From Arcticibacter tournemirensis (GTDB taxonomy: Bacteria > Bacteroidota > Bacteroidia > Sphingobacteriales > Sphingobacteriaceae): a stretch of DNA of 64,000 bases. Location of the stretch: positions 310,001-374,000 of the forward strand of contig NZ_VFPL01000002.1 of the NCBI RefSeq assembly GCF_006716645.1, written 5' to 3'. Within the stretch, counting starts at the first letter, position 1; every line of letters begins with the position of its first letter. The notes below the pieces were generated by a model. That model had not been told where the DNA came from and searched no databases. It saw nothing but the letters and a program-made list of their open reading frames with translations. Shown in pieces: positions 25,885 to 33,669 of this stretch. Both the position numbers and the translations under genes were made by a program.

Positions 25885-27132
25885 CTAGTAGATCTTCAGG
25901 GTGAGCAGCGTGATGTCATCGGAATGCATCTGTGCATTTTTCGCTGTTTGAATTTCGGAGAGGATTCCTTTATTAATCTGATTTGAGTGCAAGTCGCAGT
26001 GATCTGTCAGGTATTTCACCAGTTCATCTTCGGTTACGAACACATCCTCATCGGCGCTTTCTATCAGGCCATCGGTGTAATTAAAGATAAGGGCATTTTC
26101 GGGGACAGAAAGCCGCCCGGTACGAACAAAGGGAAGATCGTCAAACACGCCTAACATAGTTGATCCATCCTTTAGAAAGGTCGGTTTACAATTTGCGATA
26201 AGGATTGGGGCGTTATGACCAGCGTTCACGTATTCTACTTCGCGCGTTACCTCATTATATCGGCCCAGAAACAGCGTGATAAAGCGCTCTCCCTTCGTAT
26301 TTTTTGTAACCACGTCATTCAGCTTCCGGATAAGATGATCGAGGTTGCTCTCTACCGACGCCCAGGCCCTCAGGCTTGCCTGGAGATTAGCCATCAGAAG
26401 AGCAGCGGAAATGCCTTTTCCGGAAACATCACCAATACACCATAAAAACTCATGCTCATTCAGACGAATAAAATCGAAGTAGTCGCCTCCTATATTTTGA
26501 TGGGGAAGATACGTGGCCGCTATTTCAAACTTTTCGCTCTTTGGCAGGCGCAGAGGCACAAGCATATTCTGAACTTCTCCGGCGAGCTCAATGTCGCGTT
26601 GGAAACGTTCGCGCTGCACTCGTTCGTGAAAGAGCTTTTTATTTTCGAGTGCCACCACTATTATATTGATCAGCGTTTGGATGTAGTTAAGCTCGTGACT
26701 CAACAGTTCGGGAACCGTGTTGAAATCTCCTATCAGAACAAACGCAAGGGTATTATTTTTATGCCTGACAGGGACAAAAAAATCGTAGCCGCCGAGAAGA
26801 TTGTCGGAGTAACCACTTAAAGAAGATATCGTCTTGAGTGGTCCGAGAAGACTACATATCTTTTGATAATCTTCCGGCTTTTCTGTATAGCTTCCAAAAC
26901 CTGTAACACAGCCAAACTGCCCTCCCTCTTTTACAAGAAGTCTCATCCTTCCCACTTTCAAATTTACCCGAAGGATAACTTCGAGCATTTCAAAAAGTAC
27001 AGAGGCAGCACTGTTTTTGTTGATTGCCAAGGTTACTTCCAGCAAAGCATTCAACTCGGCCTGCCGCTTGAGCAGGAGCTGAACCAGGTCACTTTCCGAA
27101 GGCTGTTTATTTATATCTCTATCTAATCTCAA
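25885..27132 (-). CDS. PP2C/SpoIIE-type serine phosphatase with GAF-like sensor domain
   Basis: The 415-residue protein has an N-terminal GAF-like domain (about residues 20-170) and a C-terminal RsbU/SpoIIE phosphatase domain (about 190-415). The metal-binding blocks are IGGDYFDFIRL, WCIGDVSGKGISAALLMANLQ, EYVNAGHNAPIL and LIFNYTDGLIES. Family members dephosphorylate anti-sigma-factor antagonists in partner-switching systems, but no such partner genes are close by. The start codon is TTG: no in-frame ATG lies nearby and the protein aligns with the family from that point. A promoter-like pair (ATTG and TAATTTTG) lies just upstream. Confidence 0.88.
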   Translation of the reverse strand: MRLDRDINKQPSESDLVQLLLKRQAELNALLEVTLAINKNSAASVLFEMLEVILRVNLKVGRMRLLVKEGGQFGCVTGFGSYTEKPEDYQKICSLLGPLKTISSLSGYSDNLLGGYDFFVPVRHKNNTLAFVLIGDFNTVPELLSHELNYIQTLINIIVVALENKKLFHERVQRERFQRDIELAGEVQNMLVPLRLPKSEKFEIAATYLPHQNIGGDYFDFIRLNEHEFLWCIGDVSGKGISAALLMANLQASLRAWASVESNLDHLIRKLNDVVTKNTKGERFITLFLGRYNEVTREVEYVNAGHNAPILIANCKPTFLKDGSTMLGVFDDLPFVRTGRLSVPENALIFNYTDGLIESADEDVFVTEDELVKYLTDHCDLHSNQINKGILSEIQTAKNAQMHSDDITLLTLKIY

Positions 27133-27148
27133 AATGATACTTCCCGGG

Positions 27149-27181
27149 CAAAATTAAACTAAATATTCGCTTAAACCCAAT
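27149..27181 (-). promoter_or_regulatory. Candidate promoter of the PP2C gene
   Basis: On the minus strand, TAATTTTG (27149-27156) matches the Bacteroidota -7 element TAnnTTTG, and ATTG ends 21 bp before it (27178-27181). The start codon follows about 17 bp after the -7 element, giving a short leader. Confidence 0.45.
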
Positions 27182-27213
27182 TTACAGGTAGCCAATCCCT
27201 TCAATTCCAACGT

Positions 27214-28395
27214 TTATCTTACCAATCGTCCTTTCCATACATATTTACCCGAATTGCCGGCAATGCCAATATATATAATATAAACAATATGAATAACAGT
27301 AAGTAGCGGAAGATACCATAATAATTCTCTTCTTTTTGCAAATGCTGTCACCGGTGATAAAAACATCCATTCTGCAATCAGCTTTAATAACAAGGAGAGG
27401 AGCGCAGAGAGTAAGTAAAGGGAATTATAAATACCTAAAAGTAAGTTTACTAAGATTATAAGGTTGAAAGCCCAGATGGATATGCCCAACAGAACAATAT
27501 TTTTATTTTTATAGCGGGTGCTTTTAGAAGCCCAGCGTTTTCGCTGGCGGATAAATTCTTTCAGATTAGCTTTTGCGTCGGTATATACCACCGCTTCAGC
27601 GGACTTACAAAAACCTATACCATCAGGGTAGCGCGAAGCCACTTTATGCAAAAAAAGCTCGTCGTCGCCCGAGGCCAGATCATCTATTCCCCTGAAGCCA
27701 CCTAACTCGTTAAAGACGTCCTTTCTATAAGCAAGATTGGCACCGTTACAAGTGGATGGAATGCGGTTACCGATGGAGGAAGCGCCCAGGCCGATCAGGT
27801 ATAAGAACTCAAGCGTCTGAAGCCGCTCAAAAAAGCTTTTCTCTTCATTGTATATTACAGGTGATGAGACCAATTTCAAGTTATTTTCGTTGTAATAACT
27901 TACAATGGTTGTGAGCCAATCTTTATTCATCCGACAGTCGGCATCCGTTGTAACAATCAGCTCTCCTTCCGCCATCTGAATAGCCTCGGAAATGGCTTTC
28001 TTCTTGTACGAATTAAGCTTCTCCTTTTCATTGAGCTTTAAAAGCTTCACGCCCCTGTCGGCAAAAGATTGTACAATATCAGGAGTCTTATCTGTAGAAT
28101 GGTCATCGACAACAATCAACTCCCACAATTCAGAAGGATATGTTTGCTCCAGAATATCCTGAATAGTATGAGCAATTTTCGATTCTTCATTCCTTGCGGC
28201 AATCAGAATGCTCACTTTAGTAACAGGCTTGGAGTCGCCATTTTTAAAATGCAGGATCCGGAGCCATCCTCTTCTGAAGAACAAAACAACTGTTACATAT
28301 ATTAATGTAAGCAGAGCTGATAAAACATTAACTACGATTAGTACCAAAGAAATTAAGCTTAAAAACAAACGGAATACCGATAATAGCAGGAACAA
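27214..28395 (-). CDS. Family 2 glycosyltransferase, membrane-bound
   Basis: The 393-residue protein has an N-terminal membrane segment, a cytoplasmic GT2 domain (about 60-280) and about three C-terminal membrane segments. GT2 motifs are VSILIAARNEESKI, IVVDDHSTDKT, TTDADCRM (DxD), GANLAYRKDVF and IRQRKRWASKS (QxxRW), as in processive or lipid-linked synthases. The frame opens at a TTG at 28395, 68 bp inside the upstream flippase-like gene; a later in-frame TTG at 28347 would leave a 20-bp overlap, and there is no ATG nearby. The overlap implies a shared transcript and perhaps coupled translation. The sugar and acceptor are unknown; a glycolipid is the simplest guess. Confidence 0.85.
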   Translation of the reverse strand: MFLLLSVFRLFLSLISLVLIVVNVLSALLTLIYVTVVLFFRRGWLRILHFKNGDSKPVTKVSILIAARNEESKIAHTIQDILEQTYPSELWELIVVDDHSTDKTPDIVQSFADRGVKLLKLNEKEKLNSYKKKAISEAIQMAEGELIVTTDADCRMNKDWLTTIVSYYNENNLKLVSSPVIYNEEKSFFERLQTLEFLYLIGLGASSIGNRIPSTCNGANLAYRKDVFNELGGFRGIDDLASGDDELFLHKVASRYPDGIGFCKSAEAVVYTDAKANLKEFIRQRKRWASKSTRYKNKNIVLLGISIWAFNLIILVNLLLGIYNSLYLLSALLSLLLKLIAEWMFLSPVTAFAKRRELLWYLPLLTVIHIVYIIYIGIAGNSGKYVWKGRLVR

Positions 28396-29302
28396 TGAGG
28401 TTAATTAACCAAATGCAAGCGGTTGATGCCATAATTGCGACTTCCTGCTGGGTGATGAAACTGAAAAAATAAGTTGCAGTCATAGTTCTTACTCCAACAT
28501 CGAGAAGATCAAGCGAGGGTAAAGCCGACTGTATAAAAAACAAAATAAATATCATCATGATCATGGAGAATACCGGAAGCTCCGGCAACAGCATATTAAT
28601 TATTAAATAGTATTGCGAAGTAAAAACAATAAAACGTGCAATACAAAAATTAAAAACCACTAAAAGGTTGCCTCTCCGATAGCTGGCAAGTATCATGAAA
28701 AATTTCCGGAATCTTTTCAAGAAAGCAATTTTATTAAGAACCCTGTTGAGCCACCTTATATTGAAATAGAACAGCAAGAAGAACAGGCAAAAGATCAGGG
28801 TTGCGACAAAAAGGATATAATAAAGCTCCGTACTTATAACGAGAAAAGTCCTTATAAACCATAGCACAGCGATTGCTCCCAAAACATTGGTAATAACCAT
28901 TTGCCCTATAGCCCCTATACCCATTGCTATGGCGCCGAATACACGTCTCCGCGGAGAAAGGAAAAATACGCGCCCCCCGTATTCGCCGATGCGGTTAGGA
29001 GTAAAAATAGCCCAGGTCAGTCCACAAAACACCGATTCTACTGCTTTCGCCACACTGATCTTTTCTATCTGCCGCACAAGGTACTTCCACTTTAACGCTT
29101 CAAGGAACCAGTTGAGCAGCATCAAAAGAAAGATCCCAACCAAAGTAAAATACACCTTCTCTGCTGTCAAATTGCCGATCAGCATATTGAAATTATGGAG
29201 GTTAGTATTATTATTTAACTTATAAACAATAAATACAGTGGCCAGAACCAATACCGCCACCTTAACCAGAATACTGACAACTTTTTTACTTTTTTGATTC
29301 AA
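28328..29302 (-). CDS. Flippase-like UPF0104/LPG-synthase-TM family membrane protein
   Basis: The 324-residue protein has about eight hydrophobic segments and the family blocks NWFLEALKWKYLV and GLTWAIFTPNRIGEYGGRVFFLSPRR, then LPSLDLLDVGVRTMT. The family includes the membrane part of lysylphosphatidylglycerol synthase and AglD-like proteins, which may flip or modify lipid-linked groups. Its gene overlaps the GT2 gene by at least 20 bp. The pair probably makes and moves one glycolipid. The exact substrate is not visible. Confidence 0.82.
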   Translation of the reverse strand: MNQKSKKVVSILVKVAVLVLATVFIVYKLNNNTNLHNFNMLIGNLTAEKVYFTLVGIFLLMLLNWFLEALKWKYLVRQIEKISVAKAVESVFCGLTWAIFTPNRIGEYGGRVFFLSPRRRVFGAIAMGIGAIGQMVITNVLGAIAVLWFIRTFLVISTELYYILFVATLIFCLFFLLFYFNIRWLNRVLNKIAFLKRFRKFFMILASYRRGNLLVVFNFCIARFIVFTSQYYLIINMLLPELPVFSMIMMIFILFFIQSALPSLDLLDVGVRTMTATYFFSFITQQEVAIMASTACIWLINLIVPAIIGIPFVFKLNFFGTNRS

Positions 29303-29804
29303 GCTGTTCTAAGTTTGGTGCAATGTTACGCAAAAGCGGTGAAGTTGTTCAATTAATACCAGGGGCGCTTTAAGCGCCTCCATAATTCCATCTTCATTCT
29401 GCAAATTTTCCATAGGGCATTTATTAGTAGAATCAGGGGAAATTCCCGATTAAAGTATAAGTAAACCACGATCAGGCCCGATGTGTTTTATCATTTATTA
29501 AAGTGACGTTTGTCATTTTGCAGTCCGTTTTCATTTCTAAGATTTACAGCAGGAAAGCGGCAGAAAGGTGGATTCAGATTACATCAGACAATTCCTCTTG
29601 CGCATTTTCGATGAAAATATGACAAATATCATGTCAGCTCCTGCAGAATTAACTAATTAAAAGACAAATTAACAATTTAACCAATGTTTCATTTTTTTTC
29701 ATTAATCAATAAAAGCAAAATAACATAAAGATTTAGCAGCAGTTGGCGCTTAGATCAAATTAACTATTTAATTATATAACATTTTTATACAGAATAAAGC
29801 GAAC
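29303..29804. promoter_or_regulatory. 502-bp intergenic region with small dyads
   Basis: No gene is supported here. It holds a GC-rich hairpin (GGCGC at 29364, GCGCC at 29374), and two short dyads of similar shape: TGACGTTTGTCA at 29504-29515 and TGACA, seven bases, TGTCA at 29620-29636. The last 170 bp before the transporter gene are very AT-rich. The two TGAC/GTCA dyads could be regulator sites for the divergent genes, for example for a Crp/Fnr-family protein, but no match to a defined site can be proven. Confidence 0.4.
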
Positions 29805-31472
29805 ATGAATTGGCTTTTAGAATTATTTACAAAAGACTCGGTTGCACATGCTGTTCTTATCTATGGACTAGTAATTGCCATAGGAGTGACACTTGGGAAG
29901 GTTAAAATCTTCAACATTTCGTTAGGAATTACATGGGTACTGTTTGTCGGAATTATCGCATCACACTTTCATCTTTTAATCAATAAGGAAGTAGAACACT
30001 TCGCGAGAGAATTTGGCTTGATATTGTTTGTATATAGTATCGGCTTGCAGGTGGGACCCGGATTTGTCTCTTCGCTAAAAAAGCAGGGACTTTCTTTGAA
30101 TATCCTCGCAGCAGGCGTAGTACTAACGGGCGTTCTGGTAACTGTAACCATTCATTACATTACCAATACACCTATCGCAGTAATGGCGGGTATTATGTCG
30201 GGTGCGGTGACCAATACTCCTGGCTTAGGTGCTGCGCAACAGGCTTTAGCAGATATGAAAGCTTCAGGGCTGAATGTAGAGACCCCAAATCTGGGTTTAG
30301 GCTACGCTGTAGCTTACCCTTTTGGTGTTATCGGGATCATTCTGGTACTGATCTTTCTGCGATATATTTTTAAAGTTGACCTTTCAAAGGAAAAGGCCGC
30401 TCATAAGGAGCGCCTGCTTCAGGGCATGCCGGCTCCTTCAACAATTAATCTTGAGATTGACAACCCACAATTGTTCAATCAACCGTTGAAGGTTATCAAA
30501 TCGATCATCAATACCAAGATTGTCATTTCACGTATTTACCATGATGGTGAGATCAGCACACCTGATTCCGAAACTATACTTCACGAGGGTGATATTATTC
30601 TGGCGGTAGCTCCTAAAGAAGATTTTGGTAAGTTAAAGATACTGGTGGGTAAGGAAAGTGAAGTTGACCTGATCAAAATGAAGAGTAACATTATTTCAAG
30701 GCGGATTGTGGTTACAAAGGAAGAGGTGACCTACAAGACGATCGGAAGTCAGCGTTTCATTAACAATCAGGACTTCACCATCACAAGAATTAGCCGCGCC
30801 GGTATTGAGTTCGTCGCTACGACGGATACTATCTTCCAGATAGGTGATATTGTTACCGCGGTTGGCCGTGAAGAGGCTGTAACTTTATTCGCTAAAGTGC
30901 TTGGAAACTCACTAAAACGACTGGATCACCCTAATCTCGCACCTATCTTCTTCGGAATTGTAATCGGTGTGTTATTTGGCAGCATCCCATTTGCTGTACC
31001 GGGCATTCCTGCTCCTGTAAAAATCGGTCTCGCCGGCGGACCTCTGATTGTTGCTATTCTTATGAGCCGCTTCGGCCCTAAATTATATTTGACCCCATAC
31101 GTTACACAAGGAGCTAACTTAATGCTTCGTGAGATCGGGATCGTGCTGTTCTTAGCTAGTGTTGGGTTATCAAGCGGCGAGCACTTTGTCGAAATACTTG
31201 TGAATGGTGACGGGCTTTATTGGATGTCTTACGGAGTAATGATCACGCTTATTCCCTTACTTATTATGGGTTTTGTGGCAAAACTGGTATTTAAATGCAG
31301 TTATTTTGAGATCTGTGGGTTACTGTCGGGCGCTTCCACTGATCCTCCTGCGCTCGCCTTTGCAACCTACTCTGCAGGCTCTGATGCTCCTGCTATAACA
31401 TACGCCACAGTGTATCCTTTAACGATGATATTAAGGATACTTATGGCCCAGATGATGATATTGGTGTTTTGA
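29805..31472 (+). CDS. AspT/YidE-type transporter with two TrkA-C domains
   Basis: The 555-residue membrane protein has the AAE-exchanger layout: five to six N-terminal membrane helices (about 1-190), two TrkA-C/RCK-C regulatory domains (about 205-290 and 295-375), and about five C-terminal helices. The duplicated transport motif is visible as GLILFVYSIGLQVGPGF with SGAVTNTPGLGAAQQAL in the first half, and IGIVLFLASVGLSSGEHF with GLLSGASTDPPALAFA in the second. Relatives exchange aspartate and alanine or move other dicarboxylates. The substrate is not readable. The gene stands alone, after a long AT-rich leader region, and is followed directly by the TTGTGGG tandem repeat. Confidence 0.88.
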   Translation: MNWLLELFTKDSVAHAVLIYGLVIAIGVTLGKVKIFNISLGITWVLFVGIIASHFHLLINKEVEHFAREFGLILFVYSIGLQVGPGFVSSLKKQGLSLNILAAGVVLTGVLVTVTIHYITNTPIAVMAGIMSGAVTNTPGLGAAQQALADMKASGLNVETPNLGLGYAVAYPFGVIGIILVLIFLRYIFKVDLSKEKAAHKERLLQGMPAPSTINLEIDNPQLFNQPLKVIKSIINTKIVISRIYHDGEISTPDSETILHEGDIILAVAPKEDFGKLKILVGKESEVDLIKMKSNIISRRIVVTKEEVTYKTIGSQRFINNQDFTITRISRAGIEFVATTDTIFQIGDIVTAVGREEAVTLFAKVLGNSLKRLDHPNLAPIFFGIVIGVLFGSIPFAVPGIPAPVKIGLAGGPLIVAILMSRFGPKLYLTPYVTQGANLMLREIGIVLFLASVGLSSGEHFVEILVNGDGLYWMSYGVMITLIPLLIMGFVAKLVFKCSYFEICGLLSGASTDPPALAFATYSAGSDAPAITYATVYPLTMILRILMAQMMILVF

Positions 31473-31473
31473 A

Positions 31474-31505
31474 TTGTGGGTTGTGGGTTGTGGGTTGTGG
31501 GTTGT
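31474..31505 (+). repeat. Tandem heptamer (TTGTGGG) x4 plus partial unit
   Basis: Four perfect copies of TTGTGGG and a TTGT remnant begin 2 bp after the transporter stop codon. Complementary words (CCCACAA) occur on the far side of the MITE-like element at 31790, so the two tracts could pair. Confidence 0.85.
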
Positions 31506-31546
31506 AAGGCTACACACTCAAACATAAAGATTTAAGTTTATTAAAG

Positions 31547-31693
31547 ACGAGGCTGTCTCAAAAGTGAGTTCAGCCTCTTTTTATTGTTAAAATTTCAATG
31601 AAAATCTCTAATGAAAAATTACACCTGTAACCTTCTTTTCATTGAACAGATTTCATCATTTTGCTGGTTAAAAATACTTTGAGGCAGCCTCGT
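31547..31693. mobile_element. MITE-like remnant with GAGGCTGTCTCAAA ends
   Basis: The ends are inverted repeats of 16 bp with one mismatch: ACGAGGCTGTCTCAAA at 31547 and the complement of ACGAGGCTGCCTCAAA ending at 31693. The interior has a second perfect 11-bp inverted repeat (TTCAATGAAAA at 31594, TTTTCATTGAA at 31636). It carries no open reading frame, so it would need a transposase in trans. End sequences of the type GAGGCTGTCTCAAAA are, from memory, like those of IS elements common in Bacteroidota. No clear target-site duplication is visible. The left end plus GTTCAGCCTC and a T-run also forms a terminator-like hairpin (31549-31583), which may serve the transporter gene. Confidence 0.6.
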
Positions 31694-31751
31694 TCTTTTT
31701 AGCGTCTGCAGGCATACCATCCGCAACCTTCAACTCACATCTAACAGTCCG

Positions 31752-31839
31752 AAACCCGCATCTCGCGACACACAACCTGCATCTCGCAGCCCACAACCTG
31801 CAACACACAACTTACAACCTGCAACCTGCAACACACAAC
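31752..31839. repeat. CAACCTGCAACACACAAC-type word repeats before ruvC
   Basis: This 90-bp stretch repeats the words CACAACCTGCA, CCTGCAACACACAAC and GCATCTCGC several times with small changes. A 17-bp piece, CCTGCAACACACAACTT at 31797-31813, recurs exactly at 58060 and 58191 in the repeat field before sprA. It has no coding capacity. Confidence 0.75.
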
Positions 31840-31880
31840 ATATCACCCTTCCGACGGAAAAAGCGTAATATTGTCATTGG

Positions 31881-32456
31881 ATGCAAAGTGAAAAGTCGAA
31901 CGAACGAATCATTCTCGGGATAGACCCGGGAACAGCAGTAATGGGATACGGCCTTGTGAAGGAGATAAAAACCAGGACGGAGATGATCAGCCTTGGGGTG
32001 GTTAAAATGGACCATCTTGCCGATCATTCTCTCAAGCTCAAGCGCATTTTTGAAAAAACGATTGCTCTTATTGACGAATACCACCCTGACTGCCTGGCTA
32101 TTGAAGCTCCGTTTTACGGGAAAAACATCCAGGTAATGCTTAAGCTTGGCCGGGCACAAGGCATAGCTATTGCAGCAGCCCTCTCACGCGACATTCCCAT
32201 TTTCGAGTATTCTCCCCGTAAAATCAAGCAGTCTATTACGGGAAACGGGAACGCATCAAAGGAACAGGTTGCTGCCATGCTGCAGACACTCCTCAAGTTT
32301 AAGGAAACTCCCGAGTTTTTGGATGCTACCGACGGCCTCGCTGTGGCGGTGTGTCATTCTTTTCAGAAAATAACGGGCACCAGCGATCAAAAGACTTATT
32401 CGGGATGGGAAACATACGTTAAGGACAATCCTAAAAAAATAAAAGGAAAGATCTGA
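31881..32456 (+). CDS. ruvC: Crossover junction endodeoxyribonuclease RuvC
   Basis: The 191-residue protein is a full-length RuvC resolvase. The RNase-H-like fold is marked by ILGIDPGTAVMGYGLV (first catalytic Asp), CLAIEAPFYGKNIQVMLKLGRAQG (catalytic Glu) and FLDATDGLAVAVCH (last two Asp). It cuts Holliday junctions symmetrically with RuvAB. The last 30 residues past the domain are basic and rich in Lys. It is convergent with the HIT gene and the two are separated by a strong bidirectional hairpin. Confidence 0.96.
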   Translation: MQSEKSNERIILGIDPGTAVMGYGLVKEIKTRTEMISLGVVKMDHLADHSLKLKRIFEKTIALIDEYHPDCLAIEAPFYGKNIQVMLKLGRAQGIAIAAALSRDIPIFEYSPRKIKQSITGNGNASKEQVAAMLQTLLKFKETPEFLDATDGLAVAVCHSFQKITGTSDQKTYSGWETYVKDNPKKIKGKI

Positions 32457-32550
32457 AAGTAGAGGCAAATCGTCGCTTCTCAAAATTACATTCCGGAAAT
32501 CAAGTGCTTACCTGCAAGCATAAATACGAGGCTACCTCAGGGTAACAACA

Positions 32551-32603
32551 AAAAGCAGAGGGAATGCCGACGCAAACTTTGCACCTGCATTCCTTCTGCT
32601 TTT
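32551..32603. terminator. Bidirectional terminator between ruvC and the HIT gene
   Basis: AAAAGCAGAGGGAATGC (32551-32567) and GCATTCCTTCTGCTTTT (32587-32603) form a 17-bp stem with one G-T pair and a 19-base loop. The A-run and T-run at the outer ends give a U-tract in either direction, fitting two convergent genes. Confidence 0.9.
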
Positions 32604-32626
32604 CGGATTATTATGTGTTTGTGTGT

Positions 32627-33019
32627 TTAAAAGGCTGCCCGGATCTTTTCGGCAGTTTCCCTTAGTTCTTCCCCTGAAGGATGAAGCTTGGGTCTGGAGA
32701 AATTTATATCGTCCATCTGATTCATCGGAACAAGATGAATATGGGCATGAGGTATTTCCAGGCCAATAACTGCTACGCCTACCCTTTTGCAGGGGATTGC
32801 TTTACGTATTGCAACTGCTACTCTCTTGGCGAAAGCATGCAGGCCGAGGTATGTATCATCGTCGAGATCGAAGATATAATCTTCCTCCTTCTTGGGAATA
32901 ACGAGTACATGGCCCTCAACGAGAGGATTAATATCGAGAAAAGCCAGGAAGCTTTCATCTTCGGCCACCTTATGTGCGGGAATCTCTCCTGCTACGATCT
33001 TTGAAAAAAGTGAAGCCAT
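32627..33019 (-). CDS. HIT-family nucleotide-binding hydrolase
   Basis: The 130-residue protein is a single HIT domain. It shows FSKIVAGEIPAHKVAEDE at the N-terminus and the active-site triad PHAHIHLVP (HxHxHxx, about residues 96-104), whose middle His forms the nucleotidyl intermediate. HIT proteins hydrolyse nucleoside phosphoramidates or dinucleoside polyphosphates. It lies 10 bp after greA on the same strand, so the two are probably co-transcribed. The physiological substrate is not known. Confidence 0.93.
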   Translation of the reverse strand: MASLFSKIVAGEIPAHKVAEDESFLAFLDINPLVEGHVLVIPKKEEDYIFDLDDDTYLGLHAFAKRVAVAIRKAIPCKRVGVAVIGLEIPHAHIHLVPMNQMDDINFSRPKLHPSGEELRETAEKIRAAF

Positions 33020-33029
33020 TTCCTTTAAA

Positions 33030-33503
33030 TTATCGTGATATTTCTAAAACTTCAAATTCCATCTTACCTGCCGGTACTGCAATTTCCGCTTTATCACCAA
33101 CAGACTTTCCAAGCAGGCCCTGCGCAATCGGCGACTTTACAGAGATTTTACCCGACTTTAGATCTGCTTCCGTTTCAGATACGAGCTGATAAGTCATCGT
33201 TGCTCCGTTCCTGGTATTTTTGATCTTTACAATGGAAAGGGCAAGTACCTTTGACGTGTCGAGTTTCGATTCGTCAATTAATCTTGCATTAGCCAGCGTA
33301 TTCTCAAGTTTAGCTATTTTTGATTCATGGTGACCCTGTGCTTCCTTGGCTGCATCGTACTCGGCATTTTCGGAAAGATCGCCTTTATCACGCGCCTCAG
33401 CTATGGCTTTTGCAATCTGAGCACGCCCCTGTGTCTTTAAAAAATGTAGTTCCTCTTTTAATTTTTCTAATCCTTCTTTACTATAATAAGTTATCTCTGC
33501 CAT
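33030..33503 (-). CDS. greA: Transcription elongation factor GreA
   Basis: The 157-residue protein is a full-length GreA. It has an N-terminal coiled coil (YYSKEGLEKLKEELHFLKTQ) with the conserved acidic tip GDLSENAEYDAAKEAQ, and a C-terminal FKBP-like domain with SPIAQGLLGKSVGDKAEI. GreA enters the RNA polymerase secondary channel and stimulates cleavage of backtracked RNA. It is followed after 10 bp by the HIT gene. The dxs terminator lies just upstream. Confidence 0.96.
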   Translation of the reverse strand: MAEITYYSKEGLEKLKEELHFLKTQGRAQIAKAIAEARDKGDLSENAEYDAAKEAQGHHESKIAKLENTLANARLIDESKLDTSKVLALSIVKIKNTRNGATMTYQLVSETEADLKSGKISVKSPIAQGLLGKSVGDKAEIAVPAGKMEFEVLEISR

Positions 33504-33528
33504 ATCTCAATTAATTTAATAGAAGTGT

Positions 33529-33573
33529 ATAAAAAACAAACAAGACTACACCTGCATATGCGGAATAGTCTTG
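33529..33573 (-). terminator. Rho-independent terminator of dxs
   Basis: Read on the minus strand, CAAGACTA and TAGTCTTG (33573-33566 and 33548-33541) form an 8-bp stem, with a GCATATGC palindrome in the loop, followed by TTTGTTTTTT. This lies between the dxs stop and the greA start. Confidence 0.75.
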
Positions 33574-33669
33574 CCGTAATGGTACGAAGATATATCTACA
33601 ATCTTAAAAAAGCAAATTTTTCAAATCATTAATTGGATCCGAATATCACTTATTCAAGTAAAAATAAAC

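Noticed and set aside
31547-31693. Simple terminator only
   Set aside because: The left half does look like one, but the matching inverted far end and inner palindrome indicate a mobile-element remnant.
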